A stretch of DNA of 64,000 nt from JBQTIY01 sp052387675 (GTDB lineage: Bacteria; Planctomycetota; B15-G4), in the NCBI GenBank assembly GCA_052387675.1, contig JBQTIY010000001.1:186001-250000 (forward strand), written 5' to 3'. Positions 36,419 to 45,374 of the stretch are shown piece by piece. The notes below the pieces were generated by a model, which worked only from the letters and a program-made list of their open reading frames with translations, made no database searches and was not told the DNA's origin. The first letter of the stretch is position 1; each line of letters opens with the position of its first letter. Made by a program: the position numbers and the translations under genes.

Positions 36419-38404
36419 CTAGCCGCCCCTGAGCAGGGCCTCAACCACCCCGGGATCAGCCAGGGTGCTGGTGTCTCCCAGGTCGCTCATTTCCCCGGCG
36501 GCGATCTTGCGGAGAATTCGCCGCATGATCTTTCCACTGCGGGTCTTAGGGAGGGCCGAGGTGAACTGAATCCGGTCGGGCGTGGCGATCGGCCCAATGA
36601 CTCGCCGGACGGTCGCCACGAGTTCCTGACGCAGCACGTCGTCGCCCTCCCGGCCGCGCGCCAGGGTCACGAAGGCATAGATGCCCTGGCCCTTGATGGG
36701 GTGGGGCATCCCCACCACGGCCGTTTCGACCACGGCCTCATGCTCGTCAAGCGCCGACTCAACTTCGGCGGTGCCAAGCCGATGGCCGGAGACATTGATC
36801 ACGTCGTCGACGCGCCCGGTGATGCGGTAGTAGCCATCGGCATCGCGCTGGGCACCGTCGCCCGTGAAGTACTTGCCGGGGAACTGTGAGAAGTACGTCT
36901 GCCGGAAGCGCTCGTGATCGCCGTAGACCGTGCGCATCATTCCCGGCCAGGGGAAGTCCAGGCAGAGTTTGCCTTCAACGTTCGGGCCTTCGAGGACGCG
37001 GCCGGCATCGTCCACGATGACCGGCCGCACGCCCGGCAGCGGCAACGTGGCGAGGCCCGGCTTGAGCGGCGTGGCGCCCGGCAGAGGCGAGATGAGGATG
37101 CCGCCGGTCTCGGTTTGCCACCACGTGTCCACCACCGGGCAGCGGCCCTCGCCCACCACGCCGTGGTACCAGTGCCAAGCGTCCACATTGATCGGCTCAC
37201 CCACTGTGCCGAGCAGGCGCAGCGACGCGCGCGAGCGCTTCGTCACCGGTGCATCGCCGGCCACCATGAGTGCACGAATCGCCGTCGGCGCGGTGTACAG
37301 GATCGAGACCTTGTGCTTGTCCACCACGTCCCAGAAACGCCCCGCGTCGGGATAGCTGGGGATGCCTTCGTACATGAGCGTGGTCGCGCCGTTGCAAAGC
37401 GGCCCGTACACGATGTAGCTGTGCCCCGTGACCCAGCCGACGTCCGCCGTGCACCAGTAAATGTCGTTGGGGCGCCAGTCGAAGACGAGTTCGTGCGTGT
37501 AACTGGCGTAGACGAGGTAGCCGCCGGTCGTGTGGAGCACGCCCTTGGGTTTGCCGGTTGAGCCCGAGGTGTACAGGATGAAGAGCGGATCCTCGGCCCC
37601 CATGCTCTCCGGCGGACAGTCGGCGCTGAGCCCGGGCGCCTGCATCAGTTCGTGCCACCAGAGGTCGCGGCCGGCGCGCATGGCAACCGAGGCCCCGGTG
37701 CGGCGCAGCACGATGGCCTCGCGGACGCAGTCAGCCCCCTGCAAGGCCTCGTCGGCGATCGCCTTCAGCGGAATGTGCTTGCCGCCGCGCAGGCCCTCGT
37801 CGGCCGTGATGAGCGTGCGGCAGCGACTGTCCAGGATGCGATCGCGCAGGGACTGCGCCGAGAAGCCTCCGAAGACCACGCTGTGTACGGCGCCAAGGCG
37901 AGCGCAGGCCAGCACCGCCACGGCCAGCTCGGGCACCATGGGCATGTAGATGCAGACCCGGTCACCACGCACCACGCCGCGGCCCTTGAGCACGTTCGCG
38001 AAGCGGCTCACGAGGGCCAGCAGCTCGGCATAGCTAATGTGCCGATCCTCGGCCGGGTCATCACCCTCCCAGAGGATCGCCGTGCGAGCCCCGTGGCCGG
38101 CCAGCACATGCCGATCGAGGCAGTTGTACGAGGCGTTGAGCTGGCCATCAGCAAACCAGCGCACCTGCGCCGCCTGGAAATCCCACTCGAGCACGCTCTG
38201 GAAGGGCTTGTCCCAAGTGAGACGCTGCGCGACCTGCGCCCAGAAACGCTCGGGATTGCGCAGCGAGTCCTCGTAGAGCGCGCGGTAGGCCGCCAGCGAC
38301 GGCACGCGGGCACCGGCCGCAAAGCCGGCGGGCGGCGGGTACGACGACGGCCGCTGCGCTGACGGGTTCTGCGGGCTGTTCATCAGCTCATGGCTCGGGG
38401 TCAT
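36419..38404 (-). CDS. acs: Acetyl-CoA synthetase (AMP-forming)
   Basis: A 661-aa enzyme activating acetate to acetyl-CoA via acetyl-AMP. The start is ATG 38404, with ATG 38383 an alternative; neither has a clear Shine-Dalgarno. ANL-family motifs are complete: ILYTSGSTGKPKG (A3), GEPINVDAWHWYH, TWWQTETGGI (A5), YFTGDGAQRDADGYYRITGRVDDVINVSGHRLGT (A7/A8 region) and PKTRSGKIMRRILRKI with the acetylation-regulated lysine at the C-terminus. Upstream, TATGGT at 38443-38448 is a candidate promoter in a 70-nt divergent spacer with the spermidine-synthase-like gene. Confidence 0.95.
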   Translation of the reverse strand: MTPSHELMNSPQNPSAQRPSSYPPPAGFAAGARVPSLAAYRALYEDSLRNPERFWAQVAQRLTWDKPFQSVLEWDFQAAQVRWFADGQLNASYNCLDRHVLAGHGARTAILWEGDDPAEDRHISYAELLALVSRFANVLKGRGVVRGDRVCIYMPMVPELAVAVLACARLGAVHSVVFGGFSAQSLRDRILDSRCRTLITADEGLRGGKHIPLKAIADEALQGADCVREAIVLRRTGASVAMRAGRDLWWHELMQAPGLSADCPPESMGAEDPLFILYTSGSTGKPKGVLHTTGGYLVYASYTHELVFDWRPNDIYWCTADVGWVTGHSYIVYGPLCNGATTLMYEGIPSYPDAGRFWDVVDKHKVSILYTAPTAIRALMVAGDAPVTKRSRASLRLLGTVGEPINVDAWHWYHGVVGEGRCPVVDTWWQTETGGILISPLPGATPLKPGLATLPLPGVRPVIVDDAGRVLEGPNVEGKLCLDFPWPGMMRTVYGDHERFRQTYFSQFPGKYFTGDGAQRDADGYYRITGRVDDVINVSGHRLGTAEVESALDEHEAVVETAVVGMPHPIKGQGIYAFVTLARGREGDDVLRQELVATVRRVIGPIATPDRIQFTSALPKTRSGKIMRRILRKIAAGEMSDLGDTSTLADPGVVEALLRGG

Positions 38405-38442
38405 GGCTCGCTGGCGACGCTCGGAGCGATCTCGCGCGGCAG

Positions 38443-38448
38443 ACCATA
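38443..38448 (-). promoter_or_regulatory. Candidate -10 element (TATGGT) for acs
   Basis: TATGGT on the minus strand lies 38 nt before ATG 38404, inside the short divergent spacer. The promoter candidate of the opposite gene begins 11 nt away, so the two regions overlap. Confidence 0.35.
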
Positions 38449-38459
38449 CCAGACATGGG

Positions 38460-38465
38460 TAAGAT
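38460..38465 (+). promoter_or_regulatory. Candidate -10 element (TAAGAT) for the spermidine-synthase-like gene
   Basis: TAAGAT ends 9 nt before the ATG at 38475, compatible with a leaderless or very short-leader mRNA. No clear ribosome-binding site is present. Confidence 0.35.
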
Positions 38466-38474
38466 CGCCCGCAC

Positions 38475-41060
38475 ATGGCGGCGGGGCAGGATGCGCACTC
38501 GAAGTGGTCGCCCGGTGCAGCACTGCTCGTCGGCGTGGCGGGCGCGCTCGTCCTCACGATCCTGCCCGATGCCGTCCTGCTCCCGGCGGTGGATCGCTGG
38601 CCGCCCCGGCACGTCGGCCTGCTCTTGGCCGGCCTGCTGCTGAGCGCCGGCTGGCGCCTCGGCGCCGGGCCAGGTGCGCGGACGCTGACGCTGCGCAGTC
38701 TGCTGATCGTCGGCGCCACGGCCGTGGCCGGCTGCCTGCTCTCGGCGGCTGCGCTCCCGACGCTGCGCGACTTCGTGGCGGCGGGCCTGCGCGGCGAATC
38801 GACCTGGCTCTCCTACTATCCACTCGTGAGCGTGGGCTCAGCCGCCGTGCTAGCTCCCGCCGCGCTGCCGCTCGGCGCACTGCTGGCCTTCGTCTGCGGT
38901 GATCGCTACCAGAAGCCGGTGCTGCTGCTGGCGCTGGGCGCCGCTGCGGGCTTTCTCCTCGGTCCGTGGCTGGGCGAGGTGCTGCTCGGCCCCGAGCGCA
39001 CACTGCAAGTCGCTGCCTTGTTGGCCGCCTCGGCGACACTCCTGCTAGTCGAGCGGCAGCCTCTGCGCATCGTCACGCCACGTCTCGCGCCGGGTTCCCT
39101 CGGGGCCGTGCTGGCGCTCGGCGTGACGTTCATCGCCTGCTGCCGGCTCCTCGAGATCGAAGGCGACCGCGGCAGCCTCACGGCTCCAGCCCTGGCGGCG
39201 GCGGCTTGCTTGGGTGTGGCGCTGGGCGGCTTCACACCGCGGCTGGCTGCGGCGCCGTTGCTCGCGGCGAGTCTCGCGGCCGCGCTGCCGCTGCTCTTCC
39301 CAGCCGAGGCCTTCGTGCTCCACGAGCCACAGCGACTCCTCCTGCGCGACGCGCTGCGTCTGGGCGCAGTGGGCCTGCCGCTCGGCCTGGCTCTCGGCGC
39401 TCTGCTCCGCATCGGATCCGCGAACCTGCACTCTGCTGGCCCGAAGTCTGGCGGCCTGCACTCGGCGCTGCTGCCCGGACTGCTGGTGCTGCTGGCACCC
39501 GCTGCGAGTTATTTGCTGCTGCCCAGCCTCGGGCCGCGCCACGCCACATCCGCGTTGGCTGTGGGCGCCGCGCTGCTGGCACTGCCCGCGCTGGGCTGGC
39601 GCTGGGTTCCCATGGCGATCCTCGCCGGCGTTGTCTCGCTCTCCCTCGCGGGTGTCGGCCCGGCCCTGCAGCCCGGCATGCTGCCGGCACACGATCGCCA
39701 ACGCCTGCCCGACGGTGAAGTCTCGTTCGTGCATGACCCGGCCACCGGCCGCGAACTGCTCGCCCTCGACGGCCGGGCCCCCTTCGGGCGGTCGGCGGAG
39801 CAGCAGCGGCGCTTCGCCCATCTGCCCCTGCTGCTGCACCCCTCTCCGCGCCGCGTGCTCGTCGTTGAGCCAGGCCAACCGGTCACGGCCCGCGCAGCCT
39901 GGAGTCACGGCCCGGAAACTCTGCATTGGCTGCTGGGCTTCTCGCACATCTCGCCCAACGAACTGCTCGCCTGGCCGGGGAGCGACCCGCCCACCTTCGG
40001 CACGGAGCGGCAGTTCCTGGCCAAGGAGCGCGAAGCCTATGACGTGATCCTCTTTGCGCCCGACCCACGCATCGCCCGCCGCGCGGCCTTGCTCGGCACG
40101 GTGGAGTTCTTTCGCCTCGCAGAGCAGCGCCTGGCTCCGCGCGGGCTCTTCTGCCAGTGGTGGGATCTGGCTGATGTCGATGTCTCCGACCTGAAGACCA
40201 TCATTTCCTCCGCGGCTGAAGTCTTTCCGCACCGGTACTTGATGGTCGATCACCCGCGCACACGGCGCGCCTGTGTCGGGCTGCTGCTGTGCCGCGAGCC
40301 CTTGTCGGTGCCGCCCGAGCGCCTCGACCAAAGCCTAGCGATGCGGCCCGAGGTCACTCCCGACTTCGAGCATGTCGGCCTGGACGGACTCTCTGTGGCC
40401 TGCCTGCTCATTGCTGATCGCGGCATGCTCGAACTGCTCGCGCCGCAGGAGGATGCGCTGCATGACGATCGCCCGCTCCTGAGCGTGCGCGGCGCGCTGC
40501 GCAACGACAGCGGTGCCCAGCGGCTTCGCGAGGGTCTCGCCACCTGGATGCTGCGGCGCGGCGATCCGATGGCCTGGGTGGCCGTCTCCCAAGACATGGC
40601 CAAGCTCATCGCGCCCATCGTGCGTGATCGTTACCGAAGCTGGCAGCATCTCTTCGGCGGCGCCGCCGCCGTGGTCGCGACAGCCGGGCCAACGGGCGTG
40701 CCTTTCGAGCGAGATCCGCTGCAGCACACGCCGCCCGCCGAGGATGAGGCCCTGCTCGAAGCGCTGGCGCCCCTCCCGGACTGGGCTTATCTCAGCCGGC
40801 TCGTGCTCGATGTGGCCGTGCGGCTCGAACGTGACAGCGGGCTCGCCGCCGCCGAGACCTGGCTGCGGCGCGCCATCGTGAAGGACGAGGGCTCGGCCGC
40901 CTTGCGCTTCGCCCTGGCGCGGCTCGTCGAGCGCAAGGGCGATCGGACGGACGCCCTGCTGCTCTACCGCACGGTGCTGGCCTTTGCCCCGGAGCACGAG
41001 GCGGCCAGGGAGGCCGTCGAGCGCTTAGTCGCTCAGTTGGACGAGGCCCCGGAACGCTGA
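38475..41060 (+). CDS. Polytopic membrane protein with degenerate spermidine-synthase-like domain
   Basis: An 861-aa protein. Residues about 15-405 contain ten or more hydrophobic helices. A soluble region (about 410-640) then resembles membrane-fused spermidine synthases, including EREAYDVILFAPDPRIARRAALLGTVEFFRLAEQRLAPRGLFCQWW. In active enzymes the first part of this segment carries catalytic acids around a D/E-P-x-N-P type loop, whereas here it reads LFAPDPRIA. I therefore doubt polyamine transfer activity. The C-terminal 110 residues are helical and TPR-like. It ends 28 nt inside the convergent lipoprotein gene. The function is unknown. Confidence 0.85.
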   Translation: MAAGQDAHSKWSPGAALLVGVAGALVLTILPDAVLLPAVDRWPPRHVGLLLAGLLLSAGWRLGAGPGARTLTLRSLLIVGATAVAGCLLSAAALPTLRDFVAAGLRGESTWLSYYPLVSVGSAAVLAPAALPLGALLAFVCGDRYQKPVLLLALGAAAGFLLGPWLGEVLLGPERTLQVAALLAASATLLLVERQPLRIVTPRLAPGSLGAVLALGVTFIACCRLLEIEGDRGSLTAPALAAAACLGVALGGFTPRLAAAPLLAASLAAALPLLFPAEAFVLHEPQRLLLRDALRLGAVGLPLGLALGALLRIGSANLHSAGPKSGGLHSALLPGLLVLLAPAASYLLLPSLGPRHATSALAVGAALLALPALGWRWVPMAILAGVVSLSLAGVGPALQPGMLPAHDRQRLPDGEVSFVHDPATGRELLALDGRAPFGRSAEQQRRFAHLPLLLHPSPRRVLVVEPGQPVTARAAWSHGPETLHWLLGFSHISPNELLAWPGSDPPTFGTERQFLAKEREAYDVILFAPDPRIARRAALLGTVEFFRLAEQRLAPRGLFCQWWDLADVDVSDLKTIISSAAEVFPHRYLMVDHPRTRRACVGLLLCREPLSVPPERLDQSLAMRPEVTPDFEHVGLDGLSVACLLIADRGMLELLAPQEDALHDDRPLLSVRGALRNDSGAQRLREGLATWMLRRGDPMAWVAVSQDMAKLIAPIVRDRYRSWQHLFGGAAAVVATAGPTGVPFERDPLQHTPPAEDEALLEALAPLPDWAYLSRLVLDVAVRLERDSGLAAAETWLRRAIVKDEGSAALRFALARLVERKGDRTDALLLYRTVLAFAPEHEAAREAVERLVAQLDEAPER

Positions 41061-42091
41061 GCCGGACTGCGCTGCACGGGAAAGCCCGCGAGGCGCCAGG
41101 AATGACCCTGCGGATCGCGCGTGCGCGCGAGCAAACCGGCCAGCCACCAATCCGTCGACGTGCCGGCCTCGGCATCACTCCATTCACCCCAGAAGGGCCC
41201 GAGGAAGGACCAGCCGCCCGCGGCATCCTGCACGCTCATCGCCAGCGGAAACACCCAGGCCCGCACGAAGGGGTCCTCGCCGCGGCCGCGCCAGCTCCGC
41301 AGCGGTGAAAGCATCTCGCTGCTGAGCAGTGTGAGCACGCGGTACTCACGGCGATCGCCGACATCGTCGTAGCCGAAGAGCGCTACGAAGTTCAGCAGGT
41401 TGAGAACTTCGAAGCGACGGCTCGACGTGCGGCCAAGCGCCGGCACCTGACCGCCGTCCGCCGGCAGCCCGCTCTCCATGCGGAACAGCGAGGCCAGTCC
41501 GAACACGGGCACCAGCGTGAACTCGTTGCGCGCTGCGTAGTGGCTCCACTTGTAGATCAGCAGCAGGCTGGAGTCCCAGACATCGGCGCCGCGGCTGCGC
41601 GTCCACTGGAAGACTGGCCCCAGCACATAGTCACTGCGCTCGCGCCGGTTATCCGTGTAGCCGTACAGGAAGGAATAGAAGCGCGTGCGCTCGTCTGCTG
41701 CGGTGCGTTCGTAGTACAGCGGAAACCACAGCGACCACTCGCGCGCCGGCGCGGACTCGTGCCAATAAAAGGGCAGGGCGCGCGCATGACGCCGCGGCCC
41801 CTCGGCCTCTGCGCCGAAGAGCCAAAAGCACGCAGACCACTCCCAACTGCTGCCGTCGTCGGAGACCGCGGCCGTGTAGAAGGGCGGCAGAAAGACGGTG
41901 CTCTTGCGGACCTGATCGGGGGCATCGAGCAACGGCGACGTGCAGGCGTTCAGGCTGAAAAGCCCGAGCAGCAGGACCGCGCCGCCGGCTAGGCGGCCGG
42001 CCAGCGGGCCTGCCGCGCAGAAAGTTCGCCGTGTCGCGCTGAGCACGACAGCGCTGCGGGCAAAGGCACGCGATGGGCTCATTCCGGCCAT
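41033..42091 (-). CDS. Putative lipoprotein of unknown function
   Basis: About 352 aa from ATG 42091. ATG 42082 or a later GTG are alternatives. A hydrophobic segment ends in LFSLNACTSP, a lipobox with the cysteine to be lipidated. The mature part is rich in Trp, Tyr, Phe and Arg, with repeated (F/W)-x-P-(L/F) motifs such as LPFYWHES, LWFPLYYERT and FSFLYGYTDN. This suggests an outer-membrane-associated beta structure, but I recognise no family. A TATGAT -10-like element at 42119-42124 precedes it by 27 nt. Its last 28 nt overlap the convergent gene. Confidence 0.7.
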   Translation of the reverse strand: MAGMSPSRAFARSAVVLSATRRTFCAAGPLAGRLAGGAVLLLGLFSLNACTSPLLDAPDQVRKSTVFLPPFYTAAVSDDGSSWEWSACFWLFGAEAEGPRRHARALPFYWHESAPAREWSLWFPLYYERTAADERTRFYSFLYGYTDNRRERSDYVLGPVFQWTRSRGADVWDSSLLLIYKWSHYAARNEFTLVPVFGLASLFRMESGLPADGGQVPALGRTSSRRFEVLNLLNFVALFGYDDVGDRREYRVLTLLSSEMLSPLRSWRGRGEDPFVRAWVFPLAMSVQDAAGGWSFLGPFWGEWSDAEAGTSTDWWLAGLLARTRDPQGHSWRLAGFPVQRSPAQRSGASSN

Positions 42092-42118
42092 TGCAGCAGC
42101 TCGCGGGAGAGGCCGCGC

Positions 42119-42124
42119 ATCATA
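42119..42124 (-). promoter_or_regulatory. Candidate -10 element (TATGAT) for the lipoprotein gene
   Basis: TATGAT on the minus strand, five of six matches to the consensus, lies 27 nt before ATG 42091. This predicts a 20-nt leader. No -35 is clear. Confidence 0.4.
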
Positions 42125-42225
42125 GTCATCCGCTCTGCGGCTGCGAGGAATCTCGGGCACGACTTAAGCCGTCCCTGGCTGCGGGCCGAGAAGGGCCCCC
42201 GGAGAACCGCAGGAGAGTGAGCGCC

Positions 42226-42765
42226 ATGACGAACCGAACCCATCCGCGAACCAAAGTCCGAGGCCCGGGAATGCTCGAGGCGCTCGTGGCGCTGTCGATC
42301 CTGCTGAGCCTGTCGGGCGTGCTCATGCCGGCTGTCGGCGAACAGGTCGGCGCGTCGCGGCAAGAGCAGGCGCTGAACGACATGCAGACCATCGCGAGCG
42401 GTCTGGCCGCTTACTCACGCGACACGCTCTTCCTCCCCACTGGCTCGCAAGGCCGCACGAACATCGCCTGGCTCTACGGTCCGGGCGAGATTCCGGAGAA
42501 CAACTGCTTCGGACACGGCGGCGAGGCACGGCCGCTCGGCGACGTCCTGCTGGAGCCCTCGCTCGGCGGCCCTGGCTGGGCCGGACCTTACGCGGCCACG
42601 CTGCAGGCCGATCCCTGGGGCCACGCCTACCTCGTGAACTCCGAAGGCTGGGTGAGCATGCACGAACACGCCATGGTGCTCTCGGCCGGTCCCGACGGTG
42701 TCGTGCAGACCGAGCCCTCCGCCAATCGTCCGGCCGGTGACGATCTCGTCCTGATCCTCGACTGA
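42226..42765 (+). CDS. Type II secretion/type IV pilin-like pseudopilin (GspG-like)
   Basis: A 179-aa protein from ATG 42226 with AGGAG upstream. The prepilin site is RGPG|MLEALVALSILLSLSG near residues 12-32. It has a Gly before the cut, Met at +1 where Phe is usual, the conserved Glu at +5 within the mature helix start, and one long hydrophobic helix. The C-terminal region contains DPWGHAYLVNSEG and LSAGPDGVVQT, the GspG-type DPWGxxY and SAGPDG calcium-loop signatures. It probably sits in a pseudopilus or pilus, but no other secretion gene lies nearby, so its assembly machinery is encoded elsewhere. Confidence 0.85.
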   Translation: MTNRTHPRTKVRGPGMLEALVALSILLSLSGVLMPAVGEQVGASRQEQALNDMQTIASGLAAYSRDTLFLPTGSQGRTNIAWLYGPGEIPENNCFGHGGEARPLGDVLLEPSLGGPGWAGPYAATLQADPWGHAYLVNSEGWVSMHEHAMVLSAGPDGVVQTEPSANRPAGDDLVLILD

Positions 42766-42770
42766 GTGCG

Positions 42771-42789
42771 CTGCGGCCCCGCGCCGCAG
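42771..42789. terminator. Hairpin between convergent genes
   Basis: CTGCGGC (42771-42777) pairs perfectly with GCCGCAG (42783-42789) around a CCCGC loop. It sits in the 38-nt gap between the pseudopilin stop and the DUF255 stop. No T-run follows on either strand. Confidence 0.5.
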
Positions 42790-42803
42790 CAAGCGCCAGT
42801 GAA

Positions 42804-44516
42804 TCAGAGCCGGCGGCGGGCGTTGGCCGCCGCGAGCGCCGACCAGAGTGTGGCCGGATCGCGATGCTCGGCCGCGCAATCGCGCTCCAAGCAGATGTAG
42901 ACCACGGGTTCGTCGCGTACCGGCAATTCCAGGCGCCGCAGAGCTTCCGCATCGAGCTGCGGATCGAGGCGCTGCACCACGCGGCTCGGCAGAAAACTCC
43001 GTGATGCGGCCTGGAACAGCGCTTCGCCGCGCGGGTCCGCCGCGCGCCCCACCACCAGGATGTGCAGCGGCGGGTAGAGCAGCAGATCCACGCTGCGGCC
43101 GTAGGCCGACATGGCATAGCCGTAGCGCCGGAAGTCGCCGCCGTGGAGTTCGAGGGCCCGGCGCGCGATGTGCAGGTAGTCCTCGCGCCCGAAATAGAGC
43201 CCGCCGCGCAGCAGCGCCTCGGCGGCCACAGCGCTGTCCAGGATCGCCGCCTCGCCGCGCCGCGGCGGCGCGCCGCGCTGCGCCTCCTCCTGATCGACGA
43301 GTTCGCCGTCGGCAGCCACATGCCGTGTGGCCAGGCGCTCGAGCAGCTCGGTGAGCGCGGGCAGCACCCGGCGGTCGGCGGTGTACTGCAAGAGATGCAG
43401 CAGCGCGCGCGCGGTCTCGGCCTGATCGCGCAGCGTGCCCGGCAGCCGGCGCCCGGCCTCGTCCACACTGTGGCTCACACCGTGCTGCGGGCGCCACATG
43501 TGCTCGACGAGCGTGAGCGCCGCCGCCACGCCTGCTTCCGTGAGATCTGGCCGGCGCAGCACCGCACCGGCCTTGAGCAGCGCGGAGACGGCCCGCGCAA
43601 TGCCGTCCGCGCGGAAGCGGCCGTCGCGGCGCGGCGGCCGATGCGTGCGCCGCCCGGCGAGATCCAGCGCGTAATAGGCCTCGTCGGCATCGAGACTGGC
43701 GTGGAAGAGACCGGTCTGCCGGTCGCGGAAGAGCGCGAGCAAGGCCTCGGCCGTGCGCTCGCCCAGGCGCAGAAAGTCAGCGCGCTGCATGAGCTGCCCG
43801 GCCTCCAGATAGTTGCGCGCCAGGCCGGCGTTCAGATCGAGGAGTTTCTCGGTGTGCGGCGCCCGCCAGTCCCGGCTGCCGCAATAGCGAAAGAAGCCGC
43901 CTTCCACGGCATCGTGCAGCGCGCCGTCGGCCATGTGCGTGAGCGTCTTCTCGATGACCTCGCGCAGCCGCGGACTGCCCTGCTCGCTCTGGCGCAGGAT
44001 GGCGAAGTCGAGCGCCTCGGGATGCGGAAATTTTTGCCCGACGCCGAAGCCGCCGTGCAATTCATCGAACTGCTGCAGCAGCGCGTCCTCGAGCGCGGGC
44101 AAGACGGTGCCATCGAGCCGCCCCGAGGGCCGGCGCGAGGTCGAGCGCTGCGGCTGGAAGATCGGGCCCTCGGTGCGCAGGCGCCGCGCGGTCTCGACCA
44201 GGAGTGTCACGAGACTGGGCGCATCGAAGAAGGTGCCGCCGGCCAGCACGCTGCCGTCCCCCGCGAGCAGCACGGTGCTGGGCCAGCCGCCCTGTCCGTA
44301 GCGCTGGTACAGGTCGGGACGCAGATCCTTGTCCACGCGCACGGGCACGGCGTGCTCGGCGATCGCGGCGGCCACGGCGGGATCGGCGTAGGTGCTGGCC
44401 TCCATGTGCCGGCAAAAGCGGCACCACGAGGCCACGAGCGAGAGCAGCACGAGGCGCCGCTCGGCGCGCGCGCCGCGCAGAAGCTCATCGGACCAGGTCT
44501 GCCAGGCAATGCTCAT
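42804..44516 (-). CDS. DUF255/YyaL-type thioredoxin-fold and six-hairpin protein
   Basis: A 570-aa cytosolic protein. Residues about 1-110 form a thioredoxin-like domain with C32-x2-C35 in WCRFCRHMEASTYADP. The larger C-terminal part resembles the (alpha/alpha)6 barrel of N-acylglucosamine epimerases, with LHGGFGVGQKFPHP near 155 and EGGFFRYCGSRDWRAPHTEKLL near 205. This architecture matches the widespread YyaL/SPATA20 family, whose reaction is not well established. It is somewhat shorter than the usual 650-700 aa. A TAGCGT element lies 14 nt upstream. Convergent with the pseudopilin and not overlapping it. Confidence 0.88.
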   Translation of the reverse strand: MSIAWQTWSDELLRGARAERRLVLLSLVASWCRFCRHMEASTYADPAVAAAIAEHAVPVRVDKDLRPDLYQRYGQGGWPSTVLLAGDGSVLAGGTFFDAPSLVTLLVETARRLRTEGPIFQPQRSTSRRPSGRLDGTVLPALEDALLQQFDELHGGFGVGQKFPHPEALDFAILRQSEQGSPRLREVIEKTLTHMADGALHDAVEGGFFRYCGSRDWRAPHTEKLLDLNAGLARNYLEAGQLMQRADFLRLGERTAEALLALFRDRQTGLFHASLDADEAYYALDLAGRRTHRPPRRDGRFRADGIARAVSALLKAGAVLRRPDLTEAGVAAALTLVEHMWRPQHGVSHSVDEAGRRLPGTLRDQAETARALLHLLQYTADRRVLPALTELLERLATRHVAADGELVDQEEAQRGAPPRRGEAAILDSAVAAEALLRGGLYFGREDYLHIARRALELHGGDFRRYGYAMSAYGRSVDLLLYPPLHILVVGRAADPRGEALFQAASRSFLPSRVVQRLDPQLDAEALRRLELPVRDEPVVYICLERDCAAEHRDPATLWSALAAANARRRL

Positions 44517-44530
44517 GGGCGTCTCGCAAG

Positions 44531-44536
44531 ACGCTA
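44531..44536 (-). promoter_or_regulatory. Candidate -10 element (TAGCGT) for the DUF255 gene
   Basis: TAGCGT on the minus strand ends 14 nt before ATG 44516, in the short gap after the CysQ-like stop. A weak match. Confidence 0.2.
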
Positions 44537-44549
44537 AACCAAAGCAGCC

Positions 44550-45374
44550 TCAGTCCAGATCGGGAAACCGGCCCGCGAGCCGCGCGACAATCTCCGGCGC
44601 GGCCGCCCCGTTCGTGGCCAGCAGTCCGCGCCGATGGTTTAAGTGCGGGCCGCCGTAATCCAGCGGCCGGCCATCCAGGTCGAGGAAGCGCCCGCCGGCC
44701 GCATGCAGAATCGCCTCCGGGGCGCAGGTGTCCCAGAGCGAGATGCTGGCGGTCACGGCCACATAGAGGTCGGCTTCGTCGGCCACGATCTTGCCGACCT
44801 TGTAGCCCACGCTGCCCACTTGCAGGGTTTCAGCGGGCGCGAGCGCGGTCAAGGCCCGCTCGAGGCGTGCATCGCGATGCGAGATGGAGGCGATGACGCG
44901 CAGTTCCGAGCAGTGCGCGCGGCGCGACACGGCCAGCGGCCGACTCGTGCCGCCGCGCTCCTCGCGCGCCCCCCGCCCGACGATCCCGAGGAAGCAGCGC
45001 GCCACTTTGGGCACGAAGACCACGCCCAGCGTGGGCCGGCCGCGCTCCAGCAGGCCGATCATCACGGCGAAACCTTCGCGCCCCTTGACGAAGTCCGAAG
45101 TGCCGTCGAGCGGATCCACAACCCAGCAGCGCTCGCGCGTGCTCCACTCGTTGCTGGTGACCGGCGTTTCCTCGGCCAGGATCGCGTCCTGTGGAAAGCG
45201 GCGCGCGAGGGCGTTCACGATGAGCTCATTGGCCTCGCGGTCGGCCTCGGTCACCGGCTGGCCGAGCTTGTCGTCGACGCGCCCGCCGTCACCCAGCCGC
45301 GCCAGAATGCCGGCGCCGGCTTGCCGGGCCAGAGCGTGCGCAAACTCGAGCCGCTCTTGCAGCTCGTCGGACAT
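44550..45374 (-). CDS. Inositol-monophosphatase-family phosphatase (CysQ-like)
   Basis: A 274-aa metal-dependent phosphatase. Metal ligands are in ILAEET (residues 65-70), DPLDGTSDFVKG (87-98) and WDTCAPEAI near 213. The family hydrolyses 3'-phosphoadenosine 5'-phosphate, inositol phosphates or histidinol phosphate. The arrangement and length fit 3'(2'),5'-bisphosphate nucleotidase CysQ or a histidinol-phosphatase-type member, and sequence alone does not decide. ATG 45374 shares one base with the rsfS stop (TGATG), so it belongs to an hppA-rsfS-cysQ unit. Confidence 0.88.
   Translation of the reverse strand: MSDELQERLEFAHALARQAGAGILARLGDGGRVDDKLGQPVTEADREANELIVNALARRFPQDAILAEETPVTSNEWSTRERCWVVDPLDGTSDFVKGREGFAVMIGLLERGRPTLGVVFVPKVARCFLGIVGRGAREERGGTSRPLAVSRRAHCSELRVIASISHRDARLERALTALAPAETLQVGSVGYKVGKIVADEADLYVAVTASISLWDTCAPEAILHAAGGRFLDLDGRPLDYGGPHLNHRRGLLATNGAAAPEIVARLAGRFPDLD

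Noticed and set aside
36142..36432. Rightward 96-codon frame in the acs/FG-GAP spacer
   Set aside because: Composition is Arg/Ser/Pro-rich, no start signal is visible, and it overlaps the acs 3' end.
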